Both the position numbers and the translations under genes were made by a program. Shown piece after piece: positions 1-10,440 of a DNA stretch of 64,000 nucleotides. Source of the stretch: Azospirillum sp. B21 (GTDB lineage: Bacteria; Pseudomonadota; Alphaproteobacteria; Azospirillales; Azospirillaceae); NCBI RefSeq assembly GCF_008364825.1, contig NZ_VTTO01000003.1, forward strand, positions 248,001 to 312,000, written 5' to 3'. The notes beneath the pieces are model-generated. The model ran no database searches. It saw only the letters and a program-made list of their open reading frames with translations, and was not told where the DNA came from. Positions within the stretch are counted from its first letter, which is position 1; each line of letters begins with the position of its first letter.

Positions 1-1295
1 GCATCCACCGCGCCTGCCGCGAGATGGGGATCCAGACCGTGGCGGTGCATTCCACCGCCGACGCCGACGCCATGCACGTCCGCCTCGCCGACGAGAGCGT
101 GTGCATCGGTCCGGCGTCTGCGCGTGAGAGCTACCTCAACATCCCGGCCATCCTGTCGGCGGCGTCGATCACCAATGCCGACGCCATCCATCCCGGCATC
201 GGCTTCCTGTCCGAAAACGCTCAGTTCGCCGAGATGGTGGAGGAGCACGGCTTCACCTTCATCGGCCCGACGCCGGAGCATATCCGGATCATGGGCGACA
301 AGGTCACCGCCAAGAAGACGGTGATGGAGCAGGGTCTGCCGGTGGTGCCCGGATCCGACGGCCCGGTGACGACGCTGGAAGAGGCCGAGAAGGTCGCCCA
401 CGAGACCGGCTATCCGGTGCTCATCAAGGCGGCGGCCGGCGGCGGCGGAAAGGGCATGAAGGTCGCCCGCAACCCCGACCAGCTGAAGGAAGCCTATCAG
501 TTGGCCCGTGGCGAGGCGCGCGCCGCCTTCGGCAACGACGAGGTCTATCTGGAGAAGTATCTCGGCCATCCGCGGCACATCGAGATCCAACTCCTGGGCG
601 ACACCCACGGCGCCTGCGTGCATTTCGGCGAGCGCGACTGCTCCGTCCAGCGCCGGCACCAGAAGGTGATCGAGGAGGCGCCGAGCCCGGCCCTGAACGC
701 CGAGCAGCGCGAGTATATCGGCGCCCTCGCGGCCAAGACCGCGGCGGCCATCGGCTACCGCGGCGTCGGCACGATGGAGTTCCTGTTCGAGGATGGGCAG
801 TTCTATTTCATCGAAATGAACACCCGCCTGCAGGTGGAACACACCATCACCGAGATGATCACCGGCATCGATCTGGTCCGCGAGCAGATCCGCGTCGCCG
901 CCGGTGCGCCGCTGGGCTATGGCCAGCCGGACATCCGTTTCGAAGGCCACGCCATCGAGTGCCGCGTGAACGCCGAGAATCCGGAGACCTTCATGCCGTC
1001 GCCGGGCAAGATCGACGGCTACCACGCGCCGGGCGGCCTGGGCGTCCGCGTCGATTCGGCGCTGTATGACGGCTACCGCGTGCCGTCGCATTACGACAGC
1101 CTGATCGCCAAGCTGGTCGTCCACGGCACCACCCGCAACGAGTGCCTGATGCGGCTGCGCCGTTCGATCGAGGAGTATGTGATCGGCGGCATCCAGACCA
1201 CGCTGCCGCTGCATGACCGCATCATCGCCCAGCAGGCCTTCATCGATGGCAATTACGACATCCATTGGCTGGAACAGCTGATGGCGAAGTCCTGA
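1..1295 (+). CDS. accC: Acetyl-CoA carboxylase biotin carboxylase subunit (5' end outside window)
   Basis: This is the biotin carboxylase subunit, which carboxylates biotin on AccB using ATP and bicarbonate in the first committed step of fatty-acid synthesis. The reading frame is already open at base 3, and the first visible residues (IHRACREMGIQTVAVHS) match AccC from about residue 17. Roughly 16 codons therefore lie upstream; 430 residues are visible against about 446-450 for the family. The ATP-grasp glycine loop (GGGGKGMK), the ERDCSVQRRHQK signature and the EMNTRLQVEH motif are all present. accB normally precedes accC, but that lies outside the window. A strong terminator follows. The identification is firm. 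Confidence 0.97.
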   Translation, partial: IHRACREMGIQTVAVHSTADADAMHVRLADESVCIGPASARESYLNIPAILSAASITNADAIHPGIGFLSENAQFAEMVEEHGFTFIGPTPEHIRIMGDKVTAKKTVMEQGLPVVPGSDGPVTTLEEAEKVAHETGYPVLIKAAAGGGGKGMKVARNPDQLKEAYQLARGEARAAFGNDEVYLEKYLGHPRHIEIQLLGDTHGACVHFGERDCSVQRRHQKVIEEAPSPALNAEQREYIGALAAKTAAAIGYRGVGTMEFLFEDGQFYFIEMNTRLQVEHTITEMITGIDLVREQIRVAAGAPLGYGQPDIRFEGHAIECRVNAENPETFMPSPGKIDGYHAPGGLGVRVDSALYDGYRVPSHYDSLIAKLVVHGTTRNECLMRLRRSIEEYVIGGIQTTLPLHDRIIAQQAFIDGNYDIHWLEQLMAKS

Positions 1296-1352
1296 CCAGC
1301 TGCCGGGTCCAACTGTATAGCGAAAGATGCTGCGACAATCCGTCGCGGTTCT

Positions 1353-1390
1353 AAAGCCCCTCCCTCAAGTCGAGAGAGGGGCTTTTTCTT
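1353..1390 (+). terminator. Rho-independent terminator of accC
   Basis: A near-perfect 14-bp stem (AAAGCCCCTCCCTC paired with GAGAGAGGGGCTTT, one mismatch) with a 5-nt loop is followed by a T-rich tail. It starts 57 bp after the accC stop codon. Confidence 0.9.
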
Positions 1391-1788
1391 TATAAGATCT
1401 TTCTTTTAAAAGAGAGCCGCCACCATAGTGGTGCGATTGATATTTTGCATTTTAGGAATTCGGCTGCTCTCTCGCGTTTCTATTCGCAAACTGCGAGGCC
1501 GGCTGCATTTCCCGACGATTGCCGGTGCATGCCTGTCGCTGTACGGGTCTTGGAGTTCATAGGGGTTTTCCCCAAAGGCCGTTCTCGGGTCCGGCTGTTG
1601 TGCATGGCACGCCTCTTGCTCTTTTGATCTGGGTCAGTGCGGACCGGCATCCACCCAGGGTAGATGAACAGGCTCCCCGCTCTCCGTACCCAGCAATCGC
1701 CCGGTCCGGCGGTGTCGCGCCGTCCTGTTCGTGCCCCTCTGTCTCAAGCCCCCCTGTCCCAAGCCCATTGTTCGACGAGGCCCCGTCC
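1388..1788. other. Intergenic region between accC and the chemoreceptor
   Basis: About 400 bp without a convincing gene. The first 80 bp are AT-rich for this genome and contain a small perfect hairpin (CACCA-TAG-TGGTG, 1421-1433). A sigma-54-type promoter lies at 1605-1619. The chemoreceptor frame stays open upstream to about 1519, but the translation there is Pro/Ser/Cys-rich and unlike any domain, so it is treated as untranslated leader. Confidence 0.6.
1605..1619 (+). promoter_or_regulatory. Sigma-54 (RpoN) -24/-12 promoter
   Basis: The sequence TGGCACGCCTCTTGC matches the RpoN consensus TGGCAC-N5-TTGC at every defined position, with GG (1606-1607) and GC (1618-1619) ten bases apart. Transcription would start near 1631, giving a leader of about 155 nt before the chemoreceptor start at 1789. 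No clear activator site was recognised upstream. Known: sigma-54 is needed for motility in Azospirillum. Inference: the receptor is under RpoN control. Confidence 0.72.
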
Positions 1789-4272
1789 ATGCGCGTGAAC
1801 GAACCGATCACCGACCGCGAAATCGTGATGGAAGACGGCGTCCTGCTGGTGTCGCGTACCGACACCGGCGGGCGCATCGCCTTCGTCAACAAGGCCTTTG
1901 TCGACATCAGCGGCTATACGGAGGCCGAACTGATCGGCGCGCCGCATAACCTGATCCGCCACCCCCACATGCCGAAGGAGGCCTTCGCCGACTTGTGGGC
2001 GACGATCAAGGATGGGCGGCCGTGGGAAGGGTTGGTGAAGAACCGCACCAAGTCCGGCGACTTCTACTGGGTGCGTGCCAACGTCACGCCGGTGATCGAG
2101 GACGGCAAGGTGACCGGCTTCATCTCCATCCGCACCAAGCCCTCGCGCGAGCAGGTGGCGGCGACGGAGCGGCTCTATGCCGACATCCGCGAGGGCCGGG
2201 CGCGCCATTTGACGGTGCGTGACGGGCAGGCGGTGGGCCGTGGCGCCGGCGCGGCGTTCCGGCACTGGTCGGCGAGCGTGACCGGCCGGCTGACCCTGAT
2301 CTTCTCCTTCATGATCCTGGCGATGCTTGCGGTCGGTGGCGTCACCCTGCGCGGCATGGCCGACAGCAACGCCTCGCTGAAGACGGTGTACGAGGATCGG
2401 ACGGTGCCGGCGGTGCAGATCGGCGAGATTCTGGACCACATGCGCGACAATGTGCAGACGCTGCAGCGCCTGATCATCGACACCCGCGACGGCACCGACG
2501 CGAAGGTGATGGCGGGGCGCGATGCGCGGATCACCGACAACATTGCCACCATCGACCGGCTGTGGGCGGATTATCTCACCACATATCTGACGCCGGAGGA
2601 GAAGACGCTGGCGGAACGTTTCGCCAAGCAGCGCGCCGCCTTCCTGAACGAAGGCTTGCGGCCTGCGGTGGAACTGGCGCGCCAGGGCGATTCGCTGCGG
2701 CTGGAGGTTCTGGTCCGCGACCGCGTCGAACCGCTGTTCCAGGCCGCCTTCCAGACCAACAAGAACCTGCTGCAACTGCAGCTGGCCGTCGCCAAAGCCG
2801 AGTATGATGGGGCGTTGGAGGATTTCCAGTGGCATCTGGTGTTCGCCATGGTCGCCGGGATGGGCGTGCTGGCGGCGGCGGTGCTGTGCGGGCTTCTGCT
2901 TCTGCGCACGGTGCGCCGTCCGTTGGCCGACTTCTCCGGTGATTTCGACGCCATCGCCCGAAACGACCAGACCCACATCATCGACCTGCCGGCGGCGGCC
3001 GAGTTCCATCCCGTCGCCGGCCAGTTGCGCGGGCTGAAGGCCCGGCTCTGCTACGCCGTGCAGGAGCGTGTCGAGCGCGCCCGGCAGGCGGACGAGGAGC
3101 GGCGCCGCGCGCTGGAGGCCATGGCCTCCACCGTGGAGCGCGAGGCCGGCCGCGCGGTGGAGGAGGTGGCCCAGCGAACCGGCGCCATGGCCAACGAAGC
3201 CGAAGGCATGTCCGGTTCCGCCGAGCGGGTCAGCATCAACGCCCAGACCGTGGCGTCCGCCGCCGGTCAGGCGCTGGCCAATGCCCAGACCGTCGCCGCC
3301 GCCAGCGAGCAGCTGGCCGCGTCGATCCGCGAAATCTCGTCGCAGATCGCCCATTCCAGCGCGGTAACCCGCCGCGCGGTGGAAAGCGGCCACCACACCC
3401 AGACCACCATCCGCTCGCTCTCGGAAACGGTGGCGAAGGTGGGCGACGTGGTGAACCTGATCCAGTCCATCGCCGGCCAGACCAACCTGCTGGCGCTGAA
3501 CGCCACCATCGAGGCGGCGCGGGCGGGGGAGGCCGGAAAGGGCTTCGCCGTCGTGGCGCAGGAGGTGAAGAACCTCGCCAACCAGACCGCGTCCTCGACC
3601 GAGGAGATCACCCGCCAGATCACCGCCATCCAGGCCGTGACCGACGAGGCCGTGAAGGCGGTGGAGGAGATCGGCGACACCATCGCCGAGATCGACCACA
3701 TCTCCGGGTCCATCGCAGCCGCGATGGAGGAGCAGTCGGCTGCCACCCAGGAAATCAGCCGCAACGTGGTGGAGACCTCCACCGCCGCGCAGGAGGTGTC
3801 GTTCCGCATCGCCGCCGTGTCCGAGGAAGCCGACCGCACCGGCGAACAGGCGACCCAGGTCAAGAATGGCTCGGGCGATGTCGCCCGCTCCATCGAGGAT
3901 CTGCGACAGGTTCTGGTGCGCATCGTCCGCACCTCCACCGGCGATGCCGACCGCCGGCGCAAGCCGCGCTATCAGGTGGAAGAGACCGGGACGCTTCTGA
4001 TCGGCAGCGATCGCCTGGCGGTGACCGTCCGCAACCTGTCCATCGGCGGCGCCATGATCGATCCGGTGACCGCAACCGACGGCCGTTCGCTCGCCGGCAC
4101 CATCGGCCATCTGCGCCTCGACCGCTACGGGGCGGAGGCTGCGGTCGTGGTCAAGGCGGTGGAACACAACCGCATCCATTTGGCCTTCGAGACGGATAGC
4201 ATGCCGCGGGACTTCAGCCGGGCCGTGGAAATCGCCACCAAGGATCGCGCACCCGTCGATGTGGCCGCCTGA
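1789..4272 (+). CDS. Aer-like methyl-accepting chemotaxis protein with PAS and PilZ domains
   Basis: Energy-taxis transducer of 827 aa. Residues about 10-115 form an Aer-type PAS domain, with the NLIRHPHMP and KSGDFYWV segments typical of FAD-binding aerotaxis sensors. A TM segment lies near 168-185, followed by a helical ligand-binding-like region, a second TM near 345-370, HAMP, and an MCP signalling domain whose hairpin tip reads [18 protein letters not shown]. Residues about 722-827 form a PilZ domain with RRKPR (RxxxR) and NLSIGG (NxSxxG), the c-di-GMP binding signature. The ATG at 1789 was chosen because GACGAGG lies just upstream and the PAS domain begins immediately. Azospirillum brasilense has receptors of this PAS-MCP-PilZ type. 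Transcription is probably sigma-54 dependent. Confidence 0.93.
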   Translation: MRVNEPITDREIVMEDGVLLVSRTDTGGRIAFVNKAFVDISGYTEAELIGAPHNLIRHPHMPKEAFADLWATIKDGRPWEGLVKNRTKSGDFYWVRANVTPVIEDGKVTGFISIRTKPSREQVAATERLYADIREGRARHLTVRDGQAVGRGAGAAFRHWSASVTGRLTLIFSFMILAMLAVGGVTLRGMADSNASLKTVYEDRTVPAVQIGEILDHMRDNVQTLQRLIIDTRDGTDAKVMAGRDARITDNIATIDRLWADYLTTYLTPEEKTLAERFAKQRAAFLNEGLRPAVELARQGDSLRLEVLVRDRVEPLFQAAFQTNKNLLQLQLAVAKAEYDGALEDFQWHLVFAMVAGMGVLAAAVLCGLLLLRTVRRPLADFSGDFDAIARNDQTHIIDLPAAAEFHPVAGQLRGLKARLCYAVQERVERARQADEERRRALEAMASTVEREAGRAVEEVAQRTGAMANEAEGMSGSAERVSINAQTVASAAGQALANAQTVAAASEQLAASIREISSQIAHSSAVTRRAVESGHHTQTTIRSLSETVAKVGDVVNLIQSIAGQTNLLALNATIEAARAGEAGKGFAVVAQEVKNLANQTASSTEEITRQITAIQAVTDEAVKAVEEIGDTIAEIDHISGSIAAAMEEQSAATQEISRNVVETSTAAQEVSFRIAAVSEEADRTGEQATQVKNGSGDVARSIEDLRQVLVRIVRTSTGDADRRRKPRYQVEETGTLLIGSDRLAVTVRNLSIGGAMIDPVTATDGRSLAGTIGHLRLDRYGAEAAVVVKAVEHNRIHLAFETDSMPRDFSRAVEIATKDRAPVDVAA

Positions 4273-4397
4273 ACTGTTCAGCGGCATCCCATCATTCAGC
4301 ATTGGTAATGGTTAAGCATCTTCTTCTTCCCGGTTGGTGAGGACTGCAGCCCTGTGACAATTTCGCCGGGGATTACTTCAGGGTTGAAGGAGTATGC

Positions 4398-6911
4398 TTG
4401 CCGTACTGCCGGGAGATGCGCGGTTTTCCGCAGCTCCTTCCGGATGAATGGAAACGAGGTCCGACCGCAACCATGGTCGAAGCAACCACACTCGAAGCAA
4501 CCACACTGCGTCCCCTCTTGGATCCCGGCGCGACGGCCGGCACCGCCGCGCCGAAGCTCCGCACCCGCCTGAAATGGCGTCGCGGCAGGCTGGCCACGGC
4601 GGTGCCGCGCCTGCATCTGGCGACCGACGCCGCCGGCGACGGGATCTGGGACTGGGATCTCGCGACCGATGCGGTCTGGTACAGCCCGGGTTGGCAGACG
4701 ATGCTGGGCTTCTCGCCGGGCGAGGTGACTCCGCATCTCGATTTCTGGTGCTCCCGCGTCCATCCCGAAGACCTGCCGCTGGCCCAGGCGGCGCTCCAGG
4801 CGCATTTATCCGGCGAACGGCCATTCTACGAATGCGAGCACCGTATCCGCGCCAAATCGGGGGACTGGCTGTGGATCCTCGACCGCGGACGGGTGGTGTC
4901 CTGGGATGCGGAGGGCCGGCCGCGCCGCATGATCGGGACCCATGTCGACGTCACCGCCCGCAAGCGGATGGAGGAGGAGCTTGCCGAAAGCCGGCTGCAG
5001 CTTGACGCCATCCTCGACAATGCCCCGGTCGGCGTGCTGCTGGTCGACGGCGACCGGGTGATCCGCCGGGTCAACAAGGCGGCGGCCGCCACCTTCCGGT
5101 ACCGGATGGAGGACATCGTCGGCTGCAGCTCCCGCATCATCTACGGCGATGACGGGGTGTTCGAGGATGTGGGTCGGCGCGCCTATCCGCGCATGCAGTC
5201 GGGTGGCCAGTTCGACGAGGAGGTGGCGATGCGCCGGGCCGACGGCACCGACATCCGCTGCCGCCTGATCGGCCGGCCGGTGAAGACGGGCGACCCTGCA
5301 CGCGGTTTCGTCTGGGTGGTGGAGGACGTTACGGTGCGCTGGCGCGCCGAACAGGCGCTGAACGACCGCGCCGGATTCCAGCGGGTGCTGCTGGACACGG
5401 TGCCGGTGCCGATCTTCGTCCAGGACGTCATGGGCCATTACGTGGACGCCAACGACGCCTTCGAACGCTGGATGGGCATCGACCGGCAGGCCCTGTTCGG
5501 CCGCACCGTCTTCGACCTCGCCCCGCCGCATGTCGCCGAGGCCGACGAGGCGGTCGACAAGGCGCTGCTGGCCGACCAGAAGCCGCAGAGCTACGAAACC
5601 CAGCTGCGCTGCGCCGACGGAACGCTGCGCGACGTGCTGTTCTCCAAAGCCGTCTATTGCCGCACCGGCGGCAAGCCGGCCGGCATCGTCGGCGCGGTGA
5701 TGGACATCAGCGAGCGCAAGCATGCCGAGCAGGCATTGCTGGAGCGACAGCAGCTGTTCGAGCAGATCTTCGTCGCCAGCTGCGCGGTGAAGCTGCTGGT
5801 CGACCCGGCAGACGGGAGGATCGTCGATGCCAACCCGGCGGCGGCGGAGTTCTACGGCCATCCGCTCGACCGGCTGCGCAGCATGCACATCCACGACATC
5901 AACGTGGCGCCGCGCGGGGAGGTGGAGCGGGAGCTGCAACAGGCCCACAACGCCGAACGCAAGCATTTCCAGTTCCGCCATCGGCTGGCCTCCGGCGACG
6001 TCCGCGACGTCGAGGTCTATATCAGCAACATCGTCGTCCATGGCCGCACGCTGCTGATGTCGCTGATCCACGACATCACCGAACGCTGCATCGCGGAGGA
6101 GGCACTGCGCGGCAAGACCAGCGAGTTGGAGCGATCCAACGCCGAACTGGAGGCCTTCGCCTATGTCGCCTCCCACGACCTGCGCCAGCCGCTGCGCGTC
6201 ATCACCAGCTACCTGACCCTGCTGGAGCGGGGCTTGGGCAAGTCGCTGAACGAGGAGGGCCGGGAGTGCATCGACTTCGCCCGCGACGGCGCCCAGCGCA
6301 TGGACCGGCTGATCGTCGACCTGCTGGAGTATTCGCGGGTCGGGCGCAAGGCCAAGCCATTCCGGCCGGTGCCGCTGGACGAACCGCTGCGGCTGGCTCT
6401 GCTGAACCTGGAGGTCGCGGTCCAGGATGCCGGGGCCACGGTCACGGTGGGCGGGCCGGACGGCGCCGCGCTTCCGGTGGTGGCCGGTGACGACAACGAG
6501 TTGATGCGGCTGTTCCAGAACCTGATCGGCAATGCGGTGAAATACCGCGAACCCGGCCGCCCGCCGGTGGTGCGCGTCACCGTGGCTTCCGGCCGGGCTT
6601 CGGGCCGGCAGGGCGGTGCGCCGGTGGTGCGCATCGACATTCGCGACAACGGCATCGGCATCGCCGCGGAGGACCGCGACCGCGTCTTCGGCATCTTCCA
6701 GCGGCTGCACCGCCGCGACGAGTATGAGGGCACGGGCGTCGGGCTGGCGGTCTGCAAGAAGGTGGTCGAGCATCACGGCGGCCGGCTGTGGGTGGAAGGC
6801 CCGCCGGACGACGACCTGCGCGATGCGGACGGGCGCCCCTGCGGCAGCCTGTTCCGCATGGTCCTGCCGGCCATGGCGGACGTGACCGGCGAGGCATGTG
6901 ACCGGCGATGA
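4398..6911 (+). CDS. Multi-PAS sensor histidine kinase
   Basis: Soluble histidine kinase of up to 837 aa with no convincing TM segment. Four PAS modules (about 74-187, 195-310, 315-440 and 445-570) precede a HisKA domain with phospho-acceptor H593 in ASHDLRQP. A HATPase domain follows (N box NLIGNAVKYR, G1 DNGIGI, G2 GTGVGL). The FQRLHRRDEYEGTG segment is typical of kinases paired with Rcp/CheY-like regulators. The TTG at 4398 has AAGGAG five bases upstream. The ATG at 4473 is an alternative with a poorer ribosome site, and no domain is affected by the choice. The stop overlaps the next start (ATGA), indicating translational coupling. A 15-bp tandem repeat near 4479-4508 encodes EATTL twice. 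Confidence 0.9.
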   Translation: MPYCREMRGFPQLLPDEWKRGPTATMVEATTLEATTLRPLLDPGATAGTAAPKLRTRLKWRRGRLATAVPRLHLATDAAGDGIWDWDLATDAVWYSPGWQTMLGFSPGEVTPHLDFWCSRVHPEDLPLAQAALQAHLSGERPFYECEHRIRAKSGDWLWILDRGRVVSWDAEGRPRRMIGTHVDVTARKRMEEELAESRLQLDAILDNAPVGVLLVDGDRVIRRVNKAAAATFRYRMEDIVGCSSRIIYGDDGVFEDVGRRAYPRMQSGGQFDEEVAMRRADGTDIRCRLIGRPVKTGDPARGFVWVVEDVTVRWRAEQALNDRAGFQRVLLDTVPVPIFVQDVMGHYVDANDAFERWMGIDRQALFGRTVFDLAPPHVAEADEAVDKALLADQKPQSYETQLRCADGTLRDVLFSKAVYCRTGGKPAGIVGAVMDISERKHAEQALLERQQLFEQIFVASCAVKLLVDPADGRIVDANPAAAEFYGHPLDRLRSMHIHDINVAPRGEVERELQQAHNAERKHFQFRHRLASGDVRDVEVYISNIVVHGRTLLMSLIHDITERCIAEEALRGKTSELERSNAELEAFAYVASHDLRQPLRVITSYLTLLERGLGKSLNEEGRECIDFARDGAQRMDRLIVDLLEYSRVGRKAKPFRPVPLDEPLRLALLNLEVAVQDAGATVTVGGPDGAALPVVAGDDNELMRLFQNLIGNAVKYREPGRPPVVRVTVASGRASGRQGGAPVVRIDIRDNGIGIAAEDRDRVFGIFQRLHRRDEYEGTGVGLAVCKKVVEHHGGRLWVEGPPDDDLRDADGRPCGSLFRMVLPAMADVTGEACDRR

Positions 6912-8554
6912 CGGCGGAGCCCCTGATCGCGCCGCGCCCGCCGGTGCCGGCCGTTCTGCGCCGCCTGATCGCGGGCGGCCAGCGGATTTGGAAGGCCGCC
7001 GCCGTCCAGGCTGCGGTGACGCTGGTGCTTGCGCTGGCCTATCTGTGGATGGGCGACGTCTATATCCGCGTCCTGGTGGCCGAACACCGGGCGAATGCGG
7101 CGCTCACCGCCTCGTCGATGGCCAGCACACTGTCCAGCGCGCTGAACGAGCGTCTGGCGCTGGTCCGCGGCCTGACCGCCTTCGTCGAGGTCGCGGCCGC
7201 GGCAGGCAGCCTCACCGAACAGTTCCCGCGCTATGCGGAAGGGCTGCGGCGCTCGGTGGTGGGGGTGCGCAACATCTCCGCCGCCCCCGACTTCGTCGTC
7301 CGCATCGTCTATCCGGTCGAGGGCAACGAGAAGGTGCTGGGCAACGATCTGCTGAAGGACGCGCGGCCCGGATTCGCCGAAACGGTGCAGCGCGCCATCA
7401 TCAGCCGCGACGTGACCATCCACGGTCCGGTCGCCCTGCTCCAGGGCGGGCAGGGGCTGATCGCCCGACAGATCGTCTACGGGCCGGGCAAGCCCTGGGG
7501 AGCGGTCGGTCTGGTGTTCGATGTCGGCGCCATCCTCGGCGAGGTGCGTTTCGACCGGGTGCCGCCGCATCTGGGCTTCGCCGTCGTGACCGACATCGGC
7601 CAGCAGGTGGCGGGCGACGCGCTGGCTCTGAAGGGCGATCCGCTGGTCGAGCGGATCAACCTGCCGGACGGCCATTGGGAACTGGCGCTGGCTCCGCGCA
7701 CCAGCTGGGAGGGTCTCGCCTATGCCGACCCGACCTTCCGCGGATTCCAGGCGGCCTTCCTGCTGCTGGCCCTGCTGATCGAGGCGCTGACCTTCATGGC
7801 GGTCAGCCGCCGCCACACGCTGGAACGGCAGGTCGACCTGCGCACCGCCGAGTTGGGACGGGCCAAGAACGAGCTGGAGCAGTTCGCCTACGCCACCGCC
7901 CACGACCTGCAGGAGCCGTTGCGCGCAATCGCCAGCTATGCCCAGCTTCTGGAGAAGCAGCAGAGGGGCAAGCTGGACGAGGAGAGCGCCGGCTTCATCC
8001 GCGAGATCGTCGACGGGGCCGGGCGGCTGAAGATGCTGCTGCGCGACGTCCAGCTTTTCCTGGCGGAGGACCGGGTGCCGCTCGGCTGCGGCACGGTCGC
8101 GGCCGGAGACGCGCTGCAGGCGGCGCTGACCGCGCTGAAGCGGCGCATCGCCGATGCCGGCGCCACCGTCACCGTGGGCGAACTGCCGGCGGTGCAGGCG
8201 GACGAGCGGCGCCTGCGCGAGATCTTCATCGTGCTGATCGCCAATGCGGTCGAATACCGCCACCCCTACCGCGCGGCGGAGGTGCATGTCTCCGGCCGGC
8301 GGATTGACGGCTATGACGTGATCGACGTGCGCGACAACGGCATCGGCATCGAGCCGCGCTACCGCGACCAGATCTTTGAGGTGTTCCGCCGCCTGCATTC
8401 GCGCGACGAGCATCCCGGCACCGGGATGGGGCTCGCAATCGCCCGCAAGATGGTGGAGCGGCTGGGCGGCCGGATCACCGTCGTCTCCAGCCCCGGCGTC
8501 GGCAGCACCTTTTCCATCCATCTGCCCCATCCCGCCTTCCGAGGATTCCCCTGA
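6908..8554 (+). CDS. CHASE-domain membrane sensor histidine kinase
   Basis: A 548-aa membrane kinase. TM1 lies near residues 35-58 and a periplasmic CHASE-like sensor near 70-270 ([19 protein letters not shown] is a typical stretch). TM2 is near 280-300. The HisKA domain has H332 in ATAHDLQEP, and the HATPase domain has DNGIGIE and GTGMGLAIA. Its start overlaps the previous kinase's stop by 4 bp, and its own stop overlaps the following regulator by 1 bp, so the three genes are almost certainly co-translated. The ligand is unknown; CHASE domains in other bacteria bind small adenine- or peptide-like molecules. Confidence 0.9.
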   Translation: MTAEPLIAPRPPVPAVLRRLIAGGQRIWKAAAVQAAVTLVLALAYLWMGDVYIRVLVAEHRANAALTASSMASTLSSALNERLALVRGLTAFVEVAAAAGSLTEQFPRYAEGLRRSVVGVRNISAAPDFVVRIVYPVEGNEKVLGNDLLKDARPGFAETVQRAIISRDVTIHGPVALLQGGQGLIARQIVYGPGKPWGAVGLVFDVGAILGEVRFDRVPPHLGFAVVTDIGQQVAGDALALKGDPLVERINLPDGHWELALAPRTSWEGLAYADPTFRGFQAAFLLLALLIEALTFMAVSRRHTLERQVDLRTAELGRAKNELEQFAYATAHDLQEPLRAIASYAQLLEKQQRGKLDEESAGFIREIVDGAGRLKMLLRDVQLFLAEDRVPLGCGTVAAGDALQAALTALKRRIADAGATVTVGELPAVQADERRLREIFIVLIANAVEYRHPYRAAEVHVSGRRIDGYDVIDVRDNGIGIEPRYRDQIFEVFRRLHSRDEHPGTGMGLAIARKMVERLGGRITVVSSPGVGSTFSIHLPHPAFRGFP

Positions 8555-8991
8555 TGCAGGACCTGACGACTCCCTTCGAGATCCTGCTGGTCGAGGACGA
8601 CCCGGCCGATGCCGGCCTCGCCAAGCGTGCGCTGCGCGACGGCCGCATCCTGTGCAACGTCGGCCATGTCCGCGACGGCGTGGAGGCGATGGAGTATCTG
8701 CGCCGCCAGGGTCCCTTCGCCGGTGCCACCCGGCCCGACCTGATCCTGCTGGACCTGAACATGCCGCGCATGGACGGCCGCGAGGTCCTGCAGGAGCTGA
8801 AGGCGGACGAGGAGTTGAAGACCATTCCGGTGGTGATCCTCACCACCTCCGACGTCGACCGCGACGTGAACGCCAGCTATCTGCTGGGTGCCAACAGCTT
8901 CATCACCAAGCCGATGGACATGGACGCCTTCTTCGATGCGGTGAAGAGCATCGAGGAATACTGGTTCCGCGTCGTCCGGCTGCCACGGTGA
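8554..8991 (+). CDS. CheY-like single-domain response regulator (Rcp1 type)
   Basis: A 145-aa stand-alone receiver domain with no output domain. Acidic pocket VEDD, phospho-acceptor D67 in LLDLNMP, T in ILTTSD and the conserved K in FITKP are all present. The Rcp1-like subfamily usually serves bacteriophytochrome-like kinases, which fits the two upstream kinases. The TGATG junction with the upstream kinase indicates coupling. A phosphorelay or protein-protein output is likely, since no DNA-binding or enzymatic domain is present. Confidence 0.93.
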   Translation: MQDLTTPFEILLVEDDPADAGLAKRALRDGRILCNVGHVRDGVEAMEYLRRQGPFAGATRPDLILLDLNMPRMDGREVLQELKADEELKTIPVVILTTSDVDRDVNASYLLGANSFITKPMDMDAFFDAVKSIEEYWFRVVRLPR

Positions 8992-9003
8992 AGGAGGCCA
9001 GAC

Positions 9004-10422
9004 ATGTCCATCGCCTTACCGGCCAAGCCCGCCCAGTCCCACAGCCCCGAGCCGGAGGAGGGACGCACCGTCATCCTGCTGGTCGAGGATGACGACGCCG
9101 ATGCGCGTCTGGTGACCCGCTCGCTGACGCCCTATGCCCGCCGCTCCACCGTGGCGCGCGCCACCTCGCTGAAGGAGGCGCGGGCCTGGCTGCACCGCAA
9201 CGCCTGCGACGTCGTGCTGCTCGACCTGTCGCTGCCCGACAGCTTCGGGCTGGAGACGGTGACCCGCCTGCATGCCGACGCGCCGTCGCTGCCGCTGGTG
9301 GTGCTGACCGGCTATGACGACGAGGATTTCGCGCTGGAGATCCTGGCCCACGGCGCCCAGGACTATCTGGTGAAGGGGCAGACCGACGGGCCGCTGATGT
9401 GGCGCGCCGTCCAGCACGCCATGGCCCGCAAGCGGCTGGAGGAGGAGCTGCGCCTGTCGGAGGAGCGGCTGCAGGGCATCATCGGGCTGGCGCAGGACGC
9501 CATCCTGACCACCGACGAGAACCTGAACATCACCCTGTTCAACCGGGCGGCGGAAAGCCTGTTCGGCTACGATGCCGACGACATCCTGGGGCGGCCGCTG
9601 TCGCTGCTGATCCCCGAGCGCTTCCGTCCCGACCACGAGGCCCACATCGCCGGATTCGCCGCGTCGGAGATGCAGGCGCAGGTGATGACCAACCGGCGCG
9701 AGGTGCAGGGGCTGACCGCCGACGGACGGGAGTTCCCGGCCGAGGTGTCGATCGCCAAGCTGCACCATGCCCGCGGCCTGCTGTTCACCGCCGTCATCCG
9801 CGACGTGTCGGAGCGCATGCGGGTGGAGAGCGAACTTCGCCGCATGGCGACCACCGATCCGCTGACCGGGCTGAACAACCGCCGCCGCTTCATGGAACTG
9901 GCGGAGGTCGAGATGGCGCGGCTGCGCCGCTATGGCCGGCCGGTGTCGGTGCTGATGCTGGACATCGACCGCTTCAAGGCGATCAACGACACCCATGGCC
10001 ATGCCGTCGGGGATCGGGCGCTGGTCCGGCTGGCGGAGGTCTGCCGCGCCGAATTGCGCGACACCGACCATGTCGGCCGGGTGGGCGGAGAGGAGTTCGC
10101 GATCATCCTGCCCGAAACCCCGCTGGAGTCGGCGACCGAGGTGGCGGAACGGCTGCGCCAGCGTCTGGCCCTGGCCGACGTGGCGCTGCAGTCAGGCGGC
10201 CAATCCGGCGGCGGGACGCTGCGCATGACGGTCAGCATCGGCGTCGCCATGTGCGGTGACGAGGACGCCAGCATCGAGCGCGCACTGGGCCGCGCCGACC
10301 GCGCGCTGTACGAGGCGAAATCGCTGGGTCGCAACCGCGTCGTCGTCAGCGACGGCTATCCCGGCCCGGCCTTCGCAACCGCATCCATCCCCACCTCCAT
10401 CCCCACATCCATCGCGAGCTGA
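9004..10422 (+). CDS. Response-regulator diguanylate cyclase (REC-PAS-GGDEF)
   Basis: A 472-aa c-di-GMP synthase. An N-terminal receiver (about 20-140, LVEDDD and LLDLSLPD) precedes a PAS domain (about 150-270). A GGDEF domain (about 285-450) follows, with the active-site sequence GGEEF at 361-365. An inhibitory I-site RxxD (R352-D-T-D355) sits exactly five residues upstream, so product feedback inhibition is expected. Its ribosome site is AAGGAGG, 12 bp after the previous stop. It gives the upstream kinases a c-di-GMP output, and c-di-GMP is the ligand class of the PilZ chemoreceptor encoded before them. Confidence 0.94.
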   Translation: MSIALPAKPAQSHSPEPEEGRTVILLVEDDDADARLVTRSLTPYARRSTVARATSLKEARAWLHRNACDVVLLDLSLPDSFGLETVTRLHADAPSLPLVVLTGYDDEDFALEILAHGAQDYLVKGQTDGPLMWRAVQHAMARKRLEEELRLSEERLQGIIGLAQDAILTTDENLNITLFNRAAESLFGYDADDILGRPLSLLIPERFRPDHEAHIAGFAASEMQAQVMTNRREVQGLTADGREFPAEVSIAKLHHARGLLFTAVIRDVSERMRVESELRRMATTDPLTGLNNRRRFMELAEVEMARLRRYGRPVSVLMLDIDRFKAINDTHGHAVGDRALVRLAEVCRAELRDTDHVGRVGGEEFAIILPETPLESATEVAERLRQRLALADVALQSGGQSGGGTLRMTVSIGVAMCGDEDASIERALGRADRALYEAKSLGRNRVVVSDGYPGPAFATASIPTSIPTSIAS

Positions 10423-10440
10423 CGGCATGTCAGAGGAAAA

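Noticed and set aside
1744..4302. 852-codon open frame on the minus strand opposite the chemoreceptor
   Set aside because: GC-rich third-position shadow; the translation is a His/Gly/Asp/Leu-rich sequence without domains, while the plus strand encodes a complete receptor.
4303..4317. GG-N10-GC pattern resembling a second sigma-54 site before the multi-PAS kinase
   Set aside because: Only the invariant dinucleotides match; the rest of the consensus is absent, and such a pattern is common by chance in GC-rich DNA.
4394..4447. 17-codon ATG frame just before the kinase start
   Set aside because: The ribosome site is only one base from this ATG, too close; it fits the TTG at 4398 better.
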